From positions 62,001-126,000 of the forward strand of contig JBMHCD010000008.1 of assembly GCA_049890095.1 (NCBI GenBank): DNA of 64,000 bases, written 5' to 3'. The notes beneath the pieces were generated by a model that was not told the DNA's origin, searched no databases, and saw nothing but the letters and a program-made list of their open reading frames with translations. How positions within the stretch are numbered: the stretch's first letter is position 1; the number at the start of each line of letters is the position of its first letter. The position numbers and the translations under genes were made by a program. The stretch is from JABAYQ01 sp049890095 (GTDB lineage Bacteria > Bacteroidota > Bacteroidia > Flavobacteriales > UBA7312). Of this stretch, positions 44,322-52,775 are shown piece after piece.

Positions 44322-45087
44322 CTCTTTTTATTGCTACTAACTTTTTTAATAAACTTTCTAGCTGATTTAAAGGTAGCATATTAGCACCATCAGATTTTGC
44401 AATCGAAGGATTTTGATGTGTTTCTATAAATATACCATCAACCCCACATGCTATCCCTGCTTTAGCAATGGTTTCAATAAGTTCAGGTTGGCCTCCGGTA
44501 ACTCCAGATTGTTGATTAGGCTGTTGCAAAGAATGAGTGCAATCCAAAACAACTGGTGCTATTTTTTGCATAATTGGTATACTTCTAAAATCTACTACTA
44601 AATCTTGATACCCGAATTGTGTGCCACGCTCAGTTATCAAATAATTATTATTACCACTTTCTTTAAGCTTGTCAATAGCAAATTCCATAGAATTTGGTGA
44701 GATAAATTGTCCTTTTTTGATGTTTACAATTTTTTGTGTTTTTGCAGCTGCAACTATCAGATCTGTTTGTCTGCATAAAAATGCAGGAATTTGTAAAATA
44801 TCCACGTATTTTGAAGCAATTTTTACTTCTTCTACACTGTGTACGTCTGTTGTAGTTTTAATATATAATTGTTTTCCAATTTTATTAATTATTTTAAGTG
44901 CTTTTTCATCACCTATTCCTGTAAAAGAATCTAATCTAGAACGATTTGCTTTTCGATAAGAACCTTTGAAAATATATTCTATGTTAAGGTTTTTAGCTAT
45001 AGAATTTACTTTTGTAGCAATATCAATCGCCATTTCTTCTCCTTCAATTAGGCAAGGTCCGGCAATTAAAAAAAAGTTTTTATCCAT
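44314..45087 (-). CDS. kdsA: 3-deoxy-8-phosphooctulonate synthase KdsA
   Basis: This 257-residue TIM-barrel enzyme condenses arabinose-5-phosphate and PEP to make KDO8P for lipopolysaccharide. Motifs are FKGSYRKANRSR, TERGTQFGYQDLVVDF and DCTHSLQQPN. The N-terminal AGPCLIEG places a cysteine at residue 12. This corresponds to the metal-dependent class (Cys, as in Aquifex) rather than the metal-free class (Asn, as in E. coli). It is the last gene of a minus-strand run starting at rarA and overlaps the PorE-like stop by 8 bp. Confidence 0.95.
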   Translation of the reverse strand: MDKNFFLIAGPCLIEGEEMAIDIATKVNSIAKNLNIEYIFKGSYRKANRSRLDSFTGIGDEKALKIINKIGKQLYIKTTTDVHSVEEVKIASKYVDILQIPAFLCRQTDLIVAAAKTQKIVNIKKGQFISPNSMEFAIDKLKESGNNNYLITERGTQFGYQDLVVDFRSIPIMQKIAPVVLDCTHSLQQPNQQSGVTGGQPELIETIAKAGIACGVDGIFIETHQNPSIAKSDGANMLPLNQLESLLKKLVAIKRAI

Positions 45088-46245
45088 TTAGTTAGAATTT
45101 AAGATTCGTTTGTAGCTCAATCCAATTTGAGCACCATAAATATTTTTTGGAGCAAAATAATTTGCTTGTTTAGTATACAGCATAAATGTATTCTTTTTAC
45201 CTGTGAAAGTATATCCAAATTCTAGACCAGGATATTCTAGGCCACCATAATGATAACCAAGGCTAAATTTACTTTTTTTAATTTTTTTATGAACTTGAAA
45301 TAACCATCTTGGATTTGGATATAAGGTATTTATATAATCGAAAGCCAATGTAAATTGATTTACTACAATTGAATTTAATGGTTGGTTTATTCCCATATGA
45401 AATCTATATGGTAATCTGTAATGATAATAAGAACTTGTTTGATTATCTAAATCTTGTTCTATTTTTTCTAATTCATCTGAAATTATATTTTCATTGATAT
45501 CAGAAAAAGAATTAATCTCTATTCCCTCAAAAGAATAGTTATTTTCTGTATTAATATTTAATGTTTTGTTATTCCATTTTATTAAACCAAAATCACTGAG
45601 TTCAACATTTATTATGGAATTATTGATGGTGTCCGTATAATTTACAGACAGTGCAATTCCAAATCCATTTACTGAAAGTGGATTTAATAGTAAGCTTGTG
45701 TCAGAAAAATGTGCGTCAAGTGCCAAACTATATTCAATAGATGTGCCTAAGTTTTCTGTGGTAAAATCTGCTTTATTTACATTAATTTCAGCTAGTTGAT
45801 GCCCCAAAACAAAAGATAGCGAACTATTTATTTTTGAATTGATATGTAATTTATAATAAAATTGAGAGTAATTGTTTAATAAAATATTTAAAGGAGAAAG
45901 ATTTAATTTTTCTCCTAAAAATGCACCATTGCCATACAAGGCCAATCTTACTAAATCATCAGAAAAATTTACATATAAAAATGATTTGTTATTATAACCT
46001 AATCCCCACTTTTTTTTATGGTCATATTCTAATAAATAATCACTCTCAAGAAAAATTTGATTTTCGGAATCTAATTGATTAATAAAATTAGTCTTAAAAT
46101 TTTCGTTTAAATAACCCTGACCATCCAAAATGTTTTGAGCATTAATACTTGAATTTAACAAACCTAATTGATATTCGGATTTGATATAGCTTTGAGCATT
46201 TGCTATATGCTGTATGACAAGTAAAACAAATATAATTTTTCTCAT
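45088..46245 (-). CDS. DUF5723-like probable outer-membrane barrel protein
   Basis: This 385-residue protein has a signal peptide (MRKIIFVLLVIQHIANAQ) and repeated amphipathic strands (GLGYNNKSFLYVNF, NYSQFYYKLHINSKINS, FSLGYHYGGLEYPGLEFGY). It ends in strands typical of an outer-membrane barrel. The N-terminus (YQLGLLNSSINAQNILDG) resembles the DUF5723 family, which is uncharacterised. Its start shares one base with the stop of the upstream lipoprotein, so the two are coupled. It directly abuts kdsA. Confidence 0.6.
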   Translation of the reverse strand: MRKIIFVLLVIQHIANAQSYIKSEYQLGLLNSSINAQNILDGQGYLNENFKTNFINQLDSENQIFLESDYLLEYDHKKKWGLGYNNKSFLYVNFSDDLVRLALYGNGAFLGEKLNLSPLNILLNNYSQFYYKLHINSKINSSLSFVLGHQLAEINVNKADFTTENLGTSIEYSLALDAHFSDTSLLLNPLSVNGFGIALSVNYTDTINNSIINVELSDFGLIKWNNKTLNINTENNYSFEGIEINSFSDINENIISDELEKIEQDLDNQTSSYYHYRLPYRFHMGINQPLNSIVVNQFTLAFDYINTLYPNPRWLFQVHKKIKKSKFSLGYHYGGLEYPGLEFGYTFTGKKNTFMLYTKQANYFAPKNIYGAQIGLSYKRILNSN

Positions 46246-48266
46246 TATTCTATTATTTCATAATTAAAATTAGCAACTAATTTAAGGTCAATAGAATAAT
46301 GGCTGTAAAACTCGATATTCTGATTATTTGGTTGAGTATTAAAGGTAACTTTAAATCCGATTTTTTTAGCATTATTTATGTTATCTCTATTATTAAAGGG
46401 TATTTTAATTTGAGATAATTTTTTTTCTGTAACGATACCATCTTTGTTAATTTCACCAGCATTTAATTCCTGATTACCTACTAATTCTTCAATTAAATTA
46501 TTGTTTTCATCTAGTAATATAATTTCAATAAATGCATTTAGTGGGTATCCATTTTCAGCAATTAAATTAAAGCTACCATCTTGAATTTCTGAAGGAATTA
46601 TAATATTAAAATCACTAGTGTCAGAAAGCATAAAATCGCTTAATGTCAAGAACAGCGGGATTTTAAATTCTAAGTCTGTTTGTAAACCTTTTCCTTTATA
46701 AGCGAATCCGGCTTCGTCATTTCCGTTTGTGATTACATTATAATCTAGCTGAATAGAAATAGGCTTTAACTCTATTAAATTATCAATGTTTGAATTATTT
46801 TCATTAAAATCTAATACAAGTTCACTAAAGTCAATTTGATTAATCTGACTTTCATATGCTCTTTCAATCTCAATTGGGTTATTAATATAATTACTTTCCA
46901 ATTCTAATAACTGATTTTCAGAAATAGATTCAATTTTATTAATAGTTAATGTTCCGCCTGCTCCTAAAAAGTTTTTGGTTGATAAGTTAACTTCTAGTTC
47001 TTCTAGGTCAAAAGAGCCATTGATATTATCAAATAGGTTAATATCTATTAATTCTGAACCTGAAATAGTATCGCTACCAATATGTCCCCAAGCTTTTGAA
47101 GGTATAATATTCTGTACAGTTATAGTGTTGTAAATACTGTCCTCCAGAGATATTTCAGTGACAATTCCAGAAGAATCAATCCATCCTCTAGAATAGGTGT
47201 ATAAAGTATTAACTGTATCTCCATATTGGCCTCTTAAATCGATTTCATAACCTGAAAAGTCAAAAACTTTTGAAACTGTAATTGATTCTCCAGCTGGTGC
47301 TGGAGGTAAGTTAAATAAAAAAGTAAATTCTTGACCATTGAGTGTAGCGTATGGAATAGTATACTCGATCTTTAAAGTATCTTGAATAGTACTAACACCA
47401 ATAACTTCAACACCTCCTTGCTCTACTTCAACTCTACTAAGTTTTATATCGCCAATATCAAATGCTACAACGGTATCCTCATTAAAAATTTCTTGGCTAG
47501 GGAATACAGCTATTCCTTCTAATAAAACAATATCTCGTATTTTAATTTGAGTATTTAATGCATCTTCATACTGAATGAGGACTTCTTGTGTGCCAGTTCC
47601 TACTAAATCTGCATTTAGTATCTCTATTTCCAAGTTTCCAAATATAGTTTGATTGTTTAATTCTTCTGTCAAATTAAACGTTTCACCACTATTTAAATAT
47701 GGAATCGAAACGGAAGCGATATCTTGTGTTTCACCTTCGTTTCTTAACAAAAGTTCAAGGTTGCTAATGTCGGTTGGTAAGTTGTTTACAATCAATAAAT
47801 CTAGAAAGCCTTCAGAAAGAGTCATTGATTGAAAAATTTCATTGGCATCAATAGGAACTGTTTCTTGAAGAACTCCATTTATGTAGGGGATAATCCTAAA
47901 ACTATCATTTGGATAAAAGAATGAAAGACCAGATGAGGTTATTAAATCTCCTAAAGAAACATCATAAGAAATAATTTTATCGGAGAAGTTTATACTCTCC
48001 AATTTAACATTTTTTGTAGTGCTAATTTGATTTAAATTCAAATTGCTATCAATTAACAGGTCTTGTAAATTTGATTGATATATAATTGAAATTCTATTGT
48101 CAGATGCAGTATCTATTGTTATTGTGCTATCTAATTTTAAGTCATCTAAATTTAAATTTGTAAAAGCAATAGGGCTGACTATGTTAGTATTCCAATATGG
48201 TTTTTCAAAATCATGTTTGCATGAAAAAAATATCAATAAAAAAAGTAAATAAGTAATCTTCTTCAT
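46245..48266 (-). CDS. Large predicted lipoprotein of unknown function
   Basis: From the ATG at 48266 this is a 673-residue protein with a lipobox-like signal (LLFLLIFFSCKHDF, lipidated Cys about residue 16). The rest is beta-rich without recognised domain motifs. It contains repeated acidic and isoleucine-rich strands, such as NLDDLKLDSTITIDTAS and LEELEVNLSTKNFLGAGG. No enzyme signature is visible. It is translationally coupled to the DUF5723-like barrel and may act with it in the outer membrane. A TTG at 48296 would start the frame earlier, but it overlaps the promoter box and the rarA stop. Confidence 0.65.
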   Translation of the reverse strand: MKKITYLLFLLIFFSCKHDFEKPYWNTNIVSPIAFTNLNLDDLKLDSTITIDTASDNRISIIYQSNLQDLLIDSNLNLNQISTTKNVKLESINFSDKIISYDVSLGDLITSSGLSFFYPNDSFRIIPYINGVLQETVPIDANEIFQSMTLSEGFLDLLIVNNLPTDISNLELLLRNEGETQDIASVSIPYLNSGETFNLTEELNNQTIFGNLEIEILNADLVGTGTQEVLIQYEDALNTQIKIRDIVLLEGIAVFPSQEIFNEDTVVAFDIGDIKLSRVEVEQGGVEVIGVSTIQDTLKIEYTIPYATLNGQEFTFLFNLPPAPAGESITVSKVFDFSGYEIDLRGQYGDTVNTLYTYSRGWIDSSGIVTEISLEDSIYNTITVQNIIPSKAWGHIGSDTISGSELIDINLFDNINGSFDLEELEVNLSTKNFLGAGGTLTINKIESISENQLLELESNYINNPIEIERAYESQINQIDFSELVLDFNENNSNIDNLIELKPISIQLDYNVITNGNDEAGFAYKGKGLQTDLEFKIPLFLTLSDFMLSDTSDFNIIIPSEIQDGSFNLIAENGYPLNAFIEIILLDENNNLIEELVGNQELNAGEINKDGIVTEKKLSQIKIPFNNRDNINNAKKIGFKVTFNTQPNNQNIEFYSHYSIDLKLVANFNYEIIE

Positions 48267-48284
48267 AGTTGTATTGTATTCATT

Positions 48285-48292
48285 CAAATATA
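48285..48292 (-). promoter_or_regulatory. -7 box of the large lipoprotein gene
   Basis: The minus strand has TATATTTG, 18 bases before the ATG at 48266 and directly after the rarA stop. No matching -33 TTG is clear. Confidence 0.4.
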
Positions 48293-49570
48293 TCAATAAT
48301 TATATTTACCTTTCCATTTATCAGATAAAAAGATTTTAAATTGCTGCTCTTTTGCGTTGTTTCCAGGAACGTAAAAAGTATGATTTTTCAATTCATTTGG
48401 CATATAATCTTGAAAAATAAAATTATTTTCATGATTGTGGGCATATTCGTATTCAACTCCATATTCAAGTTTTTTCATTAATTCGGTAGGGGCGTTTCTT
48501 AACTTTAGGGGTACAGACAAATTACCAGTTTCTTTCACTGTTTCTTGAGCATAATTGATAGCCATATATGAGGCATTACTTTTTGGTGAGCAAGCCAAAT
48601 AGGTGGTTGCTTGAGATAAAATAATTCGAGCCTCAGGCATACCAACTACATTAACTGCTTGGAAACAATTGTTTGCTATTACTAATGCTGTAGGATTAGC
48701 ATTGCCAATATCTTCGGACGATAAAATAATTAGTCTTCTGGCTATAAATTTTACATCTTCTCCACCTTCTATCATTCGTGCTAACCAATATATAGCTGCA
48801 TTAGGATCACTTCCTCTTATAGATTTTATAAATGCTGAAATGATATCGTAGTGATTTTCACCATTTTTATCATAAACAGATAGTTTTGTTTGAGCAAGTT
48901 CAGTTACTAAAATATTAGTAATGATGATTTCTTTTTCTGAGCTTGAATTTATAATAAGTTCAAAAAGATTAAGTAGTTTTCTTCCGTCTCCTCCAGAAAG
49001 TCTAAATAAAACATCTGTTTCCTTTAGGTGAATTTTTCTTTTAGAAATAGTTTCATCTTTATTAATAGCTTGCTGTAGAAGTTCTAACAAATCCTTTTTT
49101 TGAAGGTGTTGCAATGTATATACTTGACACCGAGACAAAAGTGCAGGGATTACCTCAAAAGATGGATTTTCAGTAGTTGCACCTATTAAAGTGATAATAC
49201 CTTTTTCAACTGCATTAAGTAATGAGTCCTGCTGAGATTTGCTAAATCTATGAATTTCGTCAATAAATAAAATAGGTATAGAGTTGCCAAATAAACCCAA
49301 TGAACTTGCTTTATCAATAACTTCTCGTACATCTTTTACACCAGAGTTTATCGCACTTAAGGTATAAAAAGGTCTTTCGAGGTTTTTAGCAATAATATTA
49401 GCTAATGTTGTTTTTCCAACACCCGGAGGGCCCCAAAAAATAATAGAGGGTATAACTTTGTTTTTTAAAGAATTGAGTAGAATGCCATTATTTCCAATCA
49501 GATGGTCTTGGCCAATAAAATCCTCTAGTTTATTAGGACGTAATCTTTCTGCTAAAGGAATAAATGACAT
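48293..49570 (-). CDS. rarA: Replication-associated recombination protein A (RarA/MgsA)
   Basis: This 425-residue AAA+ ATPase acts at stalled replication forks. It begins MSFIPLAERLRPNKLEDFIG. It has Walker A WGPPGVGKTTLANIIA, Walker B FIDEIHRFSKSQQD, and sensor 1 GATTENPSF. The C-terminal tetramerisation part has GGEDVKFIARRLIILSSEDIG. Length is normal. It starts 6 bases after the preceding T9SS propeller gene in transcription order, but their functions differ. Confidence 0.95.
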   Translation of the reverse strand: MSFIPLAERLRPNKLEDFIGQDHLIGNNGILLNSLKNKVIPSIIFWGPPGVGKTTLANIIAKNLERPFYTLSAINSGVKDVREVIDKASSLGLFGNSIPILFIDEIHRFSKSQQDSLLNAVEKGIITLIGATTENPSFEVIPALLSRCQVYTLQHLQKKDLLELLQQAINKDETISKRKIHLKETDVLFRLSGGDGRKLLNLFELIINSSSEKEIIITNILVTELAQTKLSVYDKNGENHYDIISAFIKSIRGSDPNAAIYWLARMIEGGEDVKFIARRLIILSSEDIGNANPTALVIANNCFQAVNVVGMPEARIILSQATTYLACSPKSNASYMAINYAQETVKETGNLSVPLKLRNAPTELMKKLEYGVEYEYAHNHENNFIFQDYMPNELKNHTFYVPGNNAKEQQFKIFLSDKWKGKYNY

Positions 49571-49576
49571 AGCTAG

Positions 49577-50686
49577 TTATTCGATAAATAGTTTGTAATT
49601 TTTAGATTGTGTTTTTAGAATATAAATACCATTTTCTAATGATGGTATGAAAAAACTGTTTATTTTATCATGACTATTAAAAATAAGCTTTCCTTTTAAA
49701 TCGAACAAACTGACAGATGTTTTTTGTTTAAATGTTATTTGTTGCCCTTCTTTGACAGGGTTTGGGATATTAATCACAAGAGAATTGCTTAAAACTTCAG
49801 ATGTGTTTGTGCACAAGTTTTGACAACATTCTAAGCTGTTATATATTCCTGAGCCATCACCAGGGTCTACACACTCATTATTTTCGCAATTATAGGTTGT
49901 ATTCATGCCAAATCCTTCAAATAATACTGTGTTGTTTCCTGAGTTTGGAATGGCTAATGTATTATGAAAACGATTGAAATAAATATCAGCTGGATTAGAC
50001 ATGCCATTTAAAACCACAGTAGGATTGAATTCGAAACTACCATCAAATTTGTTTATAGCATTATTACTCCAGGCGGACACATAAAAGTCTCCGTTATTAT
50101 CCATGGTTATACCATCACAATTAGATAATGTAGTTTCTTGTAAAACTGTTTGTGAAGAATCTGAAAGATTAATTTGAATAATATCTGAGTTTGATCCCCA
50201 AAAAACTACAAGTAATCTGTCATTTATATCATCATAGAATATTCCGTTTGGTTTTTCATCTAGATCACTTATATAAACATTAAAGTTGCCAGTAGATAGA
50301 TCGTATCTATATATTTTTTTTCCGTTAAAGTCTGTAATAAAAATATCGTCATCTTTGTGAGTTATGCCATTAGCAAAGCCAGCATTTAATTCTATGTCTA
50401 AAGTTTGATTGCCATTATTTAAATCGAATGCTTTTAGCTTAGAAAAACTACAAGCAAATAATTGTGAGTCAATAACTTCTAATCCATGTGGTCCTGGACC
50501 AATATTAGATTTAAAAACAGATACTGATCCATCACATCCAACTTCTAAAATCTGACCATTACCTGAATTAGAAATAAAGTAACGATTAGTTGATGGGTCA
50601 TAATCTACACTTTCAGGTCCGTTGTACGATTGAGCAAAACATAAATTGAAAGCTAATAGAAATATGAAGGTAAAAGTTGATTTCAT
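49577..50686 (-). CDS. T9SS-secreted NHL/SMP-30-like beta-propeller with Cys-rich module
   Basis: This 369-residue protein has a signal peptide (MKSTFTFIFLLAFNLCFAQ) and a propeller of about six blades (GPESVDYDPSTNRYFISNSG, NGITHKDDDIFITDFNG, DGITMDNNGDFYVSAWS). A short Cys-rich module (CENNECVDPGDGSG then CCQNLC) and a type A T9SS sorting domain (NIPNPVKEGQQITF, LENGIYILKT) follow. The likely location is the cell surface; the ligand is unknown. Its ATG overlaps the stop of the PQQ-type dehydrogenase upstream, so the two are coupled. Confidence 0.82.
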   Translation of the reverse strand: MKSTFTFIFLLAFNLCFAQSYNGPESVDYDPSTNRYFISNSGNGQILEVGCDGSVSVFKSNIGPGPHGLEVIDSQLFACSFSKLKAFDLNNGNQTLDIELNAGFANGITHKDDDIFITDFNGKKIYRYDLSTGNFNVYISDLDEKPNGIFYDDINDRLLVVFWGSNSDIIQINLSDSSQTVLQETTLSNCDGITMDNNGDFYVSAWSNNAINKFDGSFEFNPTVVLNGMSNPADIYFNRFHNTLAIPNSGNNTVLFEGFGMNTTYNCENNECVDPGDGSGIYNSLECCQNLCTNTSEVLSNSLVINIPNPVKEGQQITFKQKTSVSLFDLKGKLIFNSHDKINSFFIPSLENGIYILKTQSKNYKLFIE

Positions 50687-52071
50687 TATTCAATAATTAA
50701 CTTAGTTTTTTTATTATCAATCTCAAGAAAATAAACACCATAACTTAAGTCCTGAATATAAATCTGTTTGTTTTGTATTTTTTGTTTTGACACAATCTTC
50801 CCATTTAAATCAGAAATACTAACTAAATCACCGTCTTTTCCTATTGAAAGATTAATAATTTCTGTTTTTGTTGCAGGATTAGGGTATATGTTTAATTCTT
50901 CTCTTTCTAACTCACCCACAGATGTTGAGTTTGAATTATCAATAATACTGTAAATGATTCCAGAATTTCGATCTGCTATATATAGCTCACCATTAGCATC
51001 TTCTCCAAAACAAGAAATAAAAATATCAGTGTTTTCTTGAGTTGTTAAATCAAAATTAGCATTTCCACCGTCGTATAAAGTAAATATCTTCCCAGAACAA
51101 TAGTCGCCAAATATATAATGACCAACGAAATTTGGATATTGGGACCCTCTGTATACATGACCACCTGTTACGGAACAGTCGTTTGGAAAGCCATTATTTA
51201 CGTAAGTATGTACCGGATCTGTGTATTGATCGTTGCAATTGCTTATGTCAAATGGTTCATAACCTTCATAGCATTTCCAACCATAATTTTCACCTCCTGG
51301 ACTATCACTAGATTGAAAGTCGATTTCTTCAAATGAATTTTGACCAACATCACCAATCCATAAATCACCAGTAGTTTTATCGAATGAAAATTTCCATGGA
51401 TTTCTTATACCACTTGCCCAGATTTCTGGTTTATGATTGAGTTGTTCAACAAAAGGGTTTGTTGGAGGAATGGTATAAGGCAAAGAACTTACATCAATTC
51501 TTAATATTTTACCTAGAAGGGAATTCATGTTTTGTCCATATCCTTGTGGATCACCACCACTTCCACCATCACCCATACCGATGTATAGGAAACCGTCCAG
51601 ACCAAATGCAATACATCCGCCGTTATGATTTGAATAAGGTTGTTCTATTTCCATTATGATTTCTTCTGAACTTACATCTGCTATATTTGGATCGTTTTGA
51701 TCTATTGAAAAACGCGAAATTATAGTGTTTTTGTTATTATTAGTATAGTTAATAAAAAAGTACCCGTTGGTTTGAAAATTAGGATGAAACGCTAATCCAA
51801 GAAGTCCAAGTTCATCAGTATATCCCCCAAGATTGTCAGAAGGAGAGGAGACACGATCTTTTATGTCTAAAAAGGTTGTAATGTTTTCGGACTCAATAAA
51901 TTTGATGACTCCATCTTGTTCCATTATGAACAGTCTATCGTCACCAGCATTTGTAATTGTTGTTGGGCTTGAAAACCCATTTTGAAAAATTTCAAAACTT
52001 AAATCTGGTGTTTGAGCATGGGTACTTAAGGCTGTAGCTAGTACTAGTGAACATATATAAATATACTTCAT
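50686..52071 (-). CDS. T9SS-secreted PQQ-type sugar dehydrogenase (GSDH-like)
   Basis: From the ATG at 52071 this 461-residue protein has a signal peptide (MKYIYICSLVLATALSTHAQ). The soluble glucose/aldose dehydrogenase propeller is seen in ELGLLGLAFHPNF, SNHNGGCIAFGLDGFLYIG, GDGGSGGDPQG and ASGIRNPWKFSFDKTTGDLW. These hold the catalytic histidine and PQQ/calcium-site regions. A type A T9SS domain (NIYPNPATKTEIINL, DLSYGVYFLEID) ends the chain. It probably oxidises sugars outside the cell if PQQ is available; no PQQ synthesis genes are in the window. An ATG at 52104 lies at the promoter-like GATATTTG and is not preferred. Confidence 0.85.
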   Translation of the reverse strand: MKYIYICSLVLATALSTHAQTPDLSFEIFQNGFSSPTTITNAGDDRLFIMEQDGVIKFIESENITTFLDIKDRVSSPSDNLGGYTDELGLLGLAFHPNFQTNGYFFINYTNNNKNTIISRFSIDQNDPNIADVSSEEIIMEIEQPYSNHNGGCIAFGLDGFLYIGMGDGGSGGDPQGYGQNMNSLLGKILRIDVSSLPYTIPPTNPFVEQLNHKPEIWASGIRNPWKFSFDKTTGDLWIGDVGQNSFEEIDFQSSDSPGGENYGWKCYEGYEPFDISNCNDQYTDPVHTYVNNGFPNDCSVTGGHVYRGSQYPNFVGHYIFGDYCSGKIFTLYDGGNANFDLTTQENTDIFISCFGEDANGELYIADRNSGIIYSIIDNSNSTSVGELEREELNIYPNPATKTEIINLSIGKDGDLVSISDLNGKIVSKQKIQNKQIYIQDLSYGVYFLEIDNKKTKLIIE

Positions 52072-52094
52072 TTTAATATTTTTAAGGTTATTCA

Positions 52095-52102
52095 CAAATA
52101 TC
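52095..52102 (-). promoter_or_regulatory. Likely -7 box of the sugar dehydrogenase gene
   Basis: The minus strand has GATATTTG, one base off TAnnTTTG, 23 bases before the ATG at 52071. Confidence 0.35.
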
Positions 52103-52143
52103 ATAAAAAAAGTTTAAATTTAGATTTTTAAACAACGATTATA

Positions 52144-52722
52144 ATGATTATGAAACCTAACAACACTTTATTAATTATTGCTGCCTCAATTTTAATGATT
52201 GTTTCTTGTAAAAGTAAGAAAGAGGTAGGTGTTAGCCCTCAAGATCAAGGAGAGGTTCTTATTGAACAATATTGTTCTGGATCAGAGTATTTTTCTGATA
52301 AAAAAACATTTAGAGCTAATGCCATTGGAGAAAGTTCAGACCAAATGACAGCAAAGAAAAAAGCGAGATCAAATGCTCAATCTGAATTGGCAAAAACAAT
52401 AAATTCAACTATGAAAATAGTTGGAGATAATTATGTTAATTCTACGGAGTTTAACAATGTAGAAGAAGTAACCGAAACATTTAATGAGATGTCAAGGACA
52501 GTTGTAAATCAACAGCTTTCTGGAGCAATCAAGATATGTGAAAAATTTACCAAAACACCAGAAGGTAAGTTTAAATGTTATATGGCTATAGAGTTATCTG
52601 CAGACAAACTTGCTATGAAATACAATGAAAAACTTTCAAAGGATGAAAGAATAAAAGCAGAATACAATTATCAAAAATTTAAGGAAATTTTTGAACAAGA
52701 AATGTCGAGATTAGCAAACTAA
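52144..52722 (+). CDS. LPP20-family lipoprotein
   Basis: This 192-residue protein has a lipoprotein signal (NTLLIIAASILMIVSCKS, Cys about 22-24). The LPP20-like domain is seen in FRANAIGESSDQMTAKKKAR, SNAQSELAKTINSTMK and KCYMAIELSADKL. LPP20 proteins are outer-membrane lipoproteins of Helicobacter and Vibrio, where FlgP/FlgO homologues belong to surface machinery. The start could be ATG 52144 or 52150. It is convergent with a second protein that has LPP20-like features, across a shared terminator. Confidence 0.78.
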   Translation: MIMKPNNTLLIIAASILMIVSCKSKKEVGVSPQDQGEVLIEQYCSGSEYFSDKKTFRANAIGESSDQMTAKKKARSNAQSELAKTINSTMKIVGDNYVNSTEFNNVEEVTETFNEMSRTVVNQQLSGAIKICEKFTKTPEGKFKCYMAIELSADKLAMKYNEKLSKDERIKAEYNYQKFKEIFEQEMSRLAN

Positions 52723-52745
52723 ATAAAAAGAATATTTTTAGAATC

Positions 52746-52775
52746 AAAAAGGCTCTTGATAAAGAGCCTTTTTTT
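52746..52775. terminator. Bidirectional terminator between the LPP20 genes
   Basis: A perfect 12-bp stem (AAAAAGGCTCTT with AAGAGCCTTTTT) and a 4-base loop carry A-run and T-run flanks. It lies 23 bases after the plus-strand stop and touches the minus-strand stop at 52774. Confidence 0.85.
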
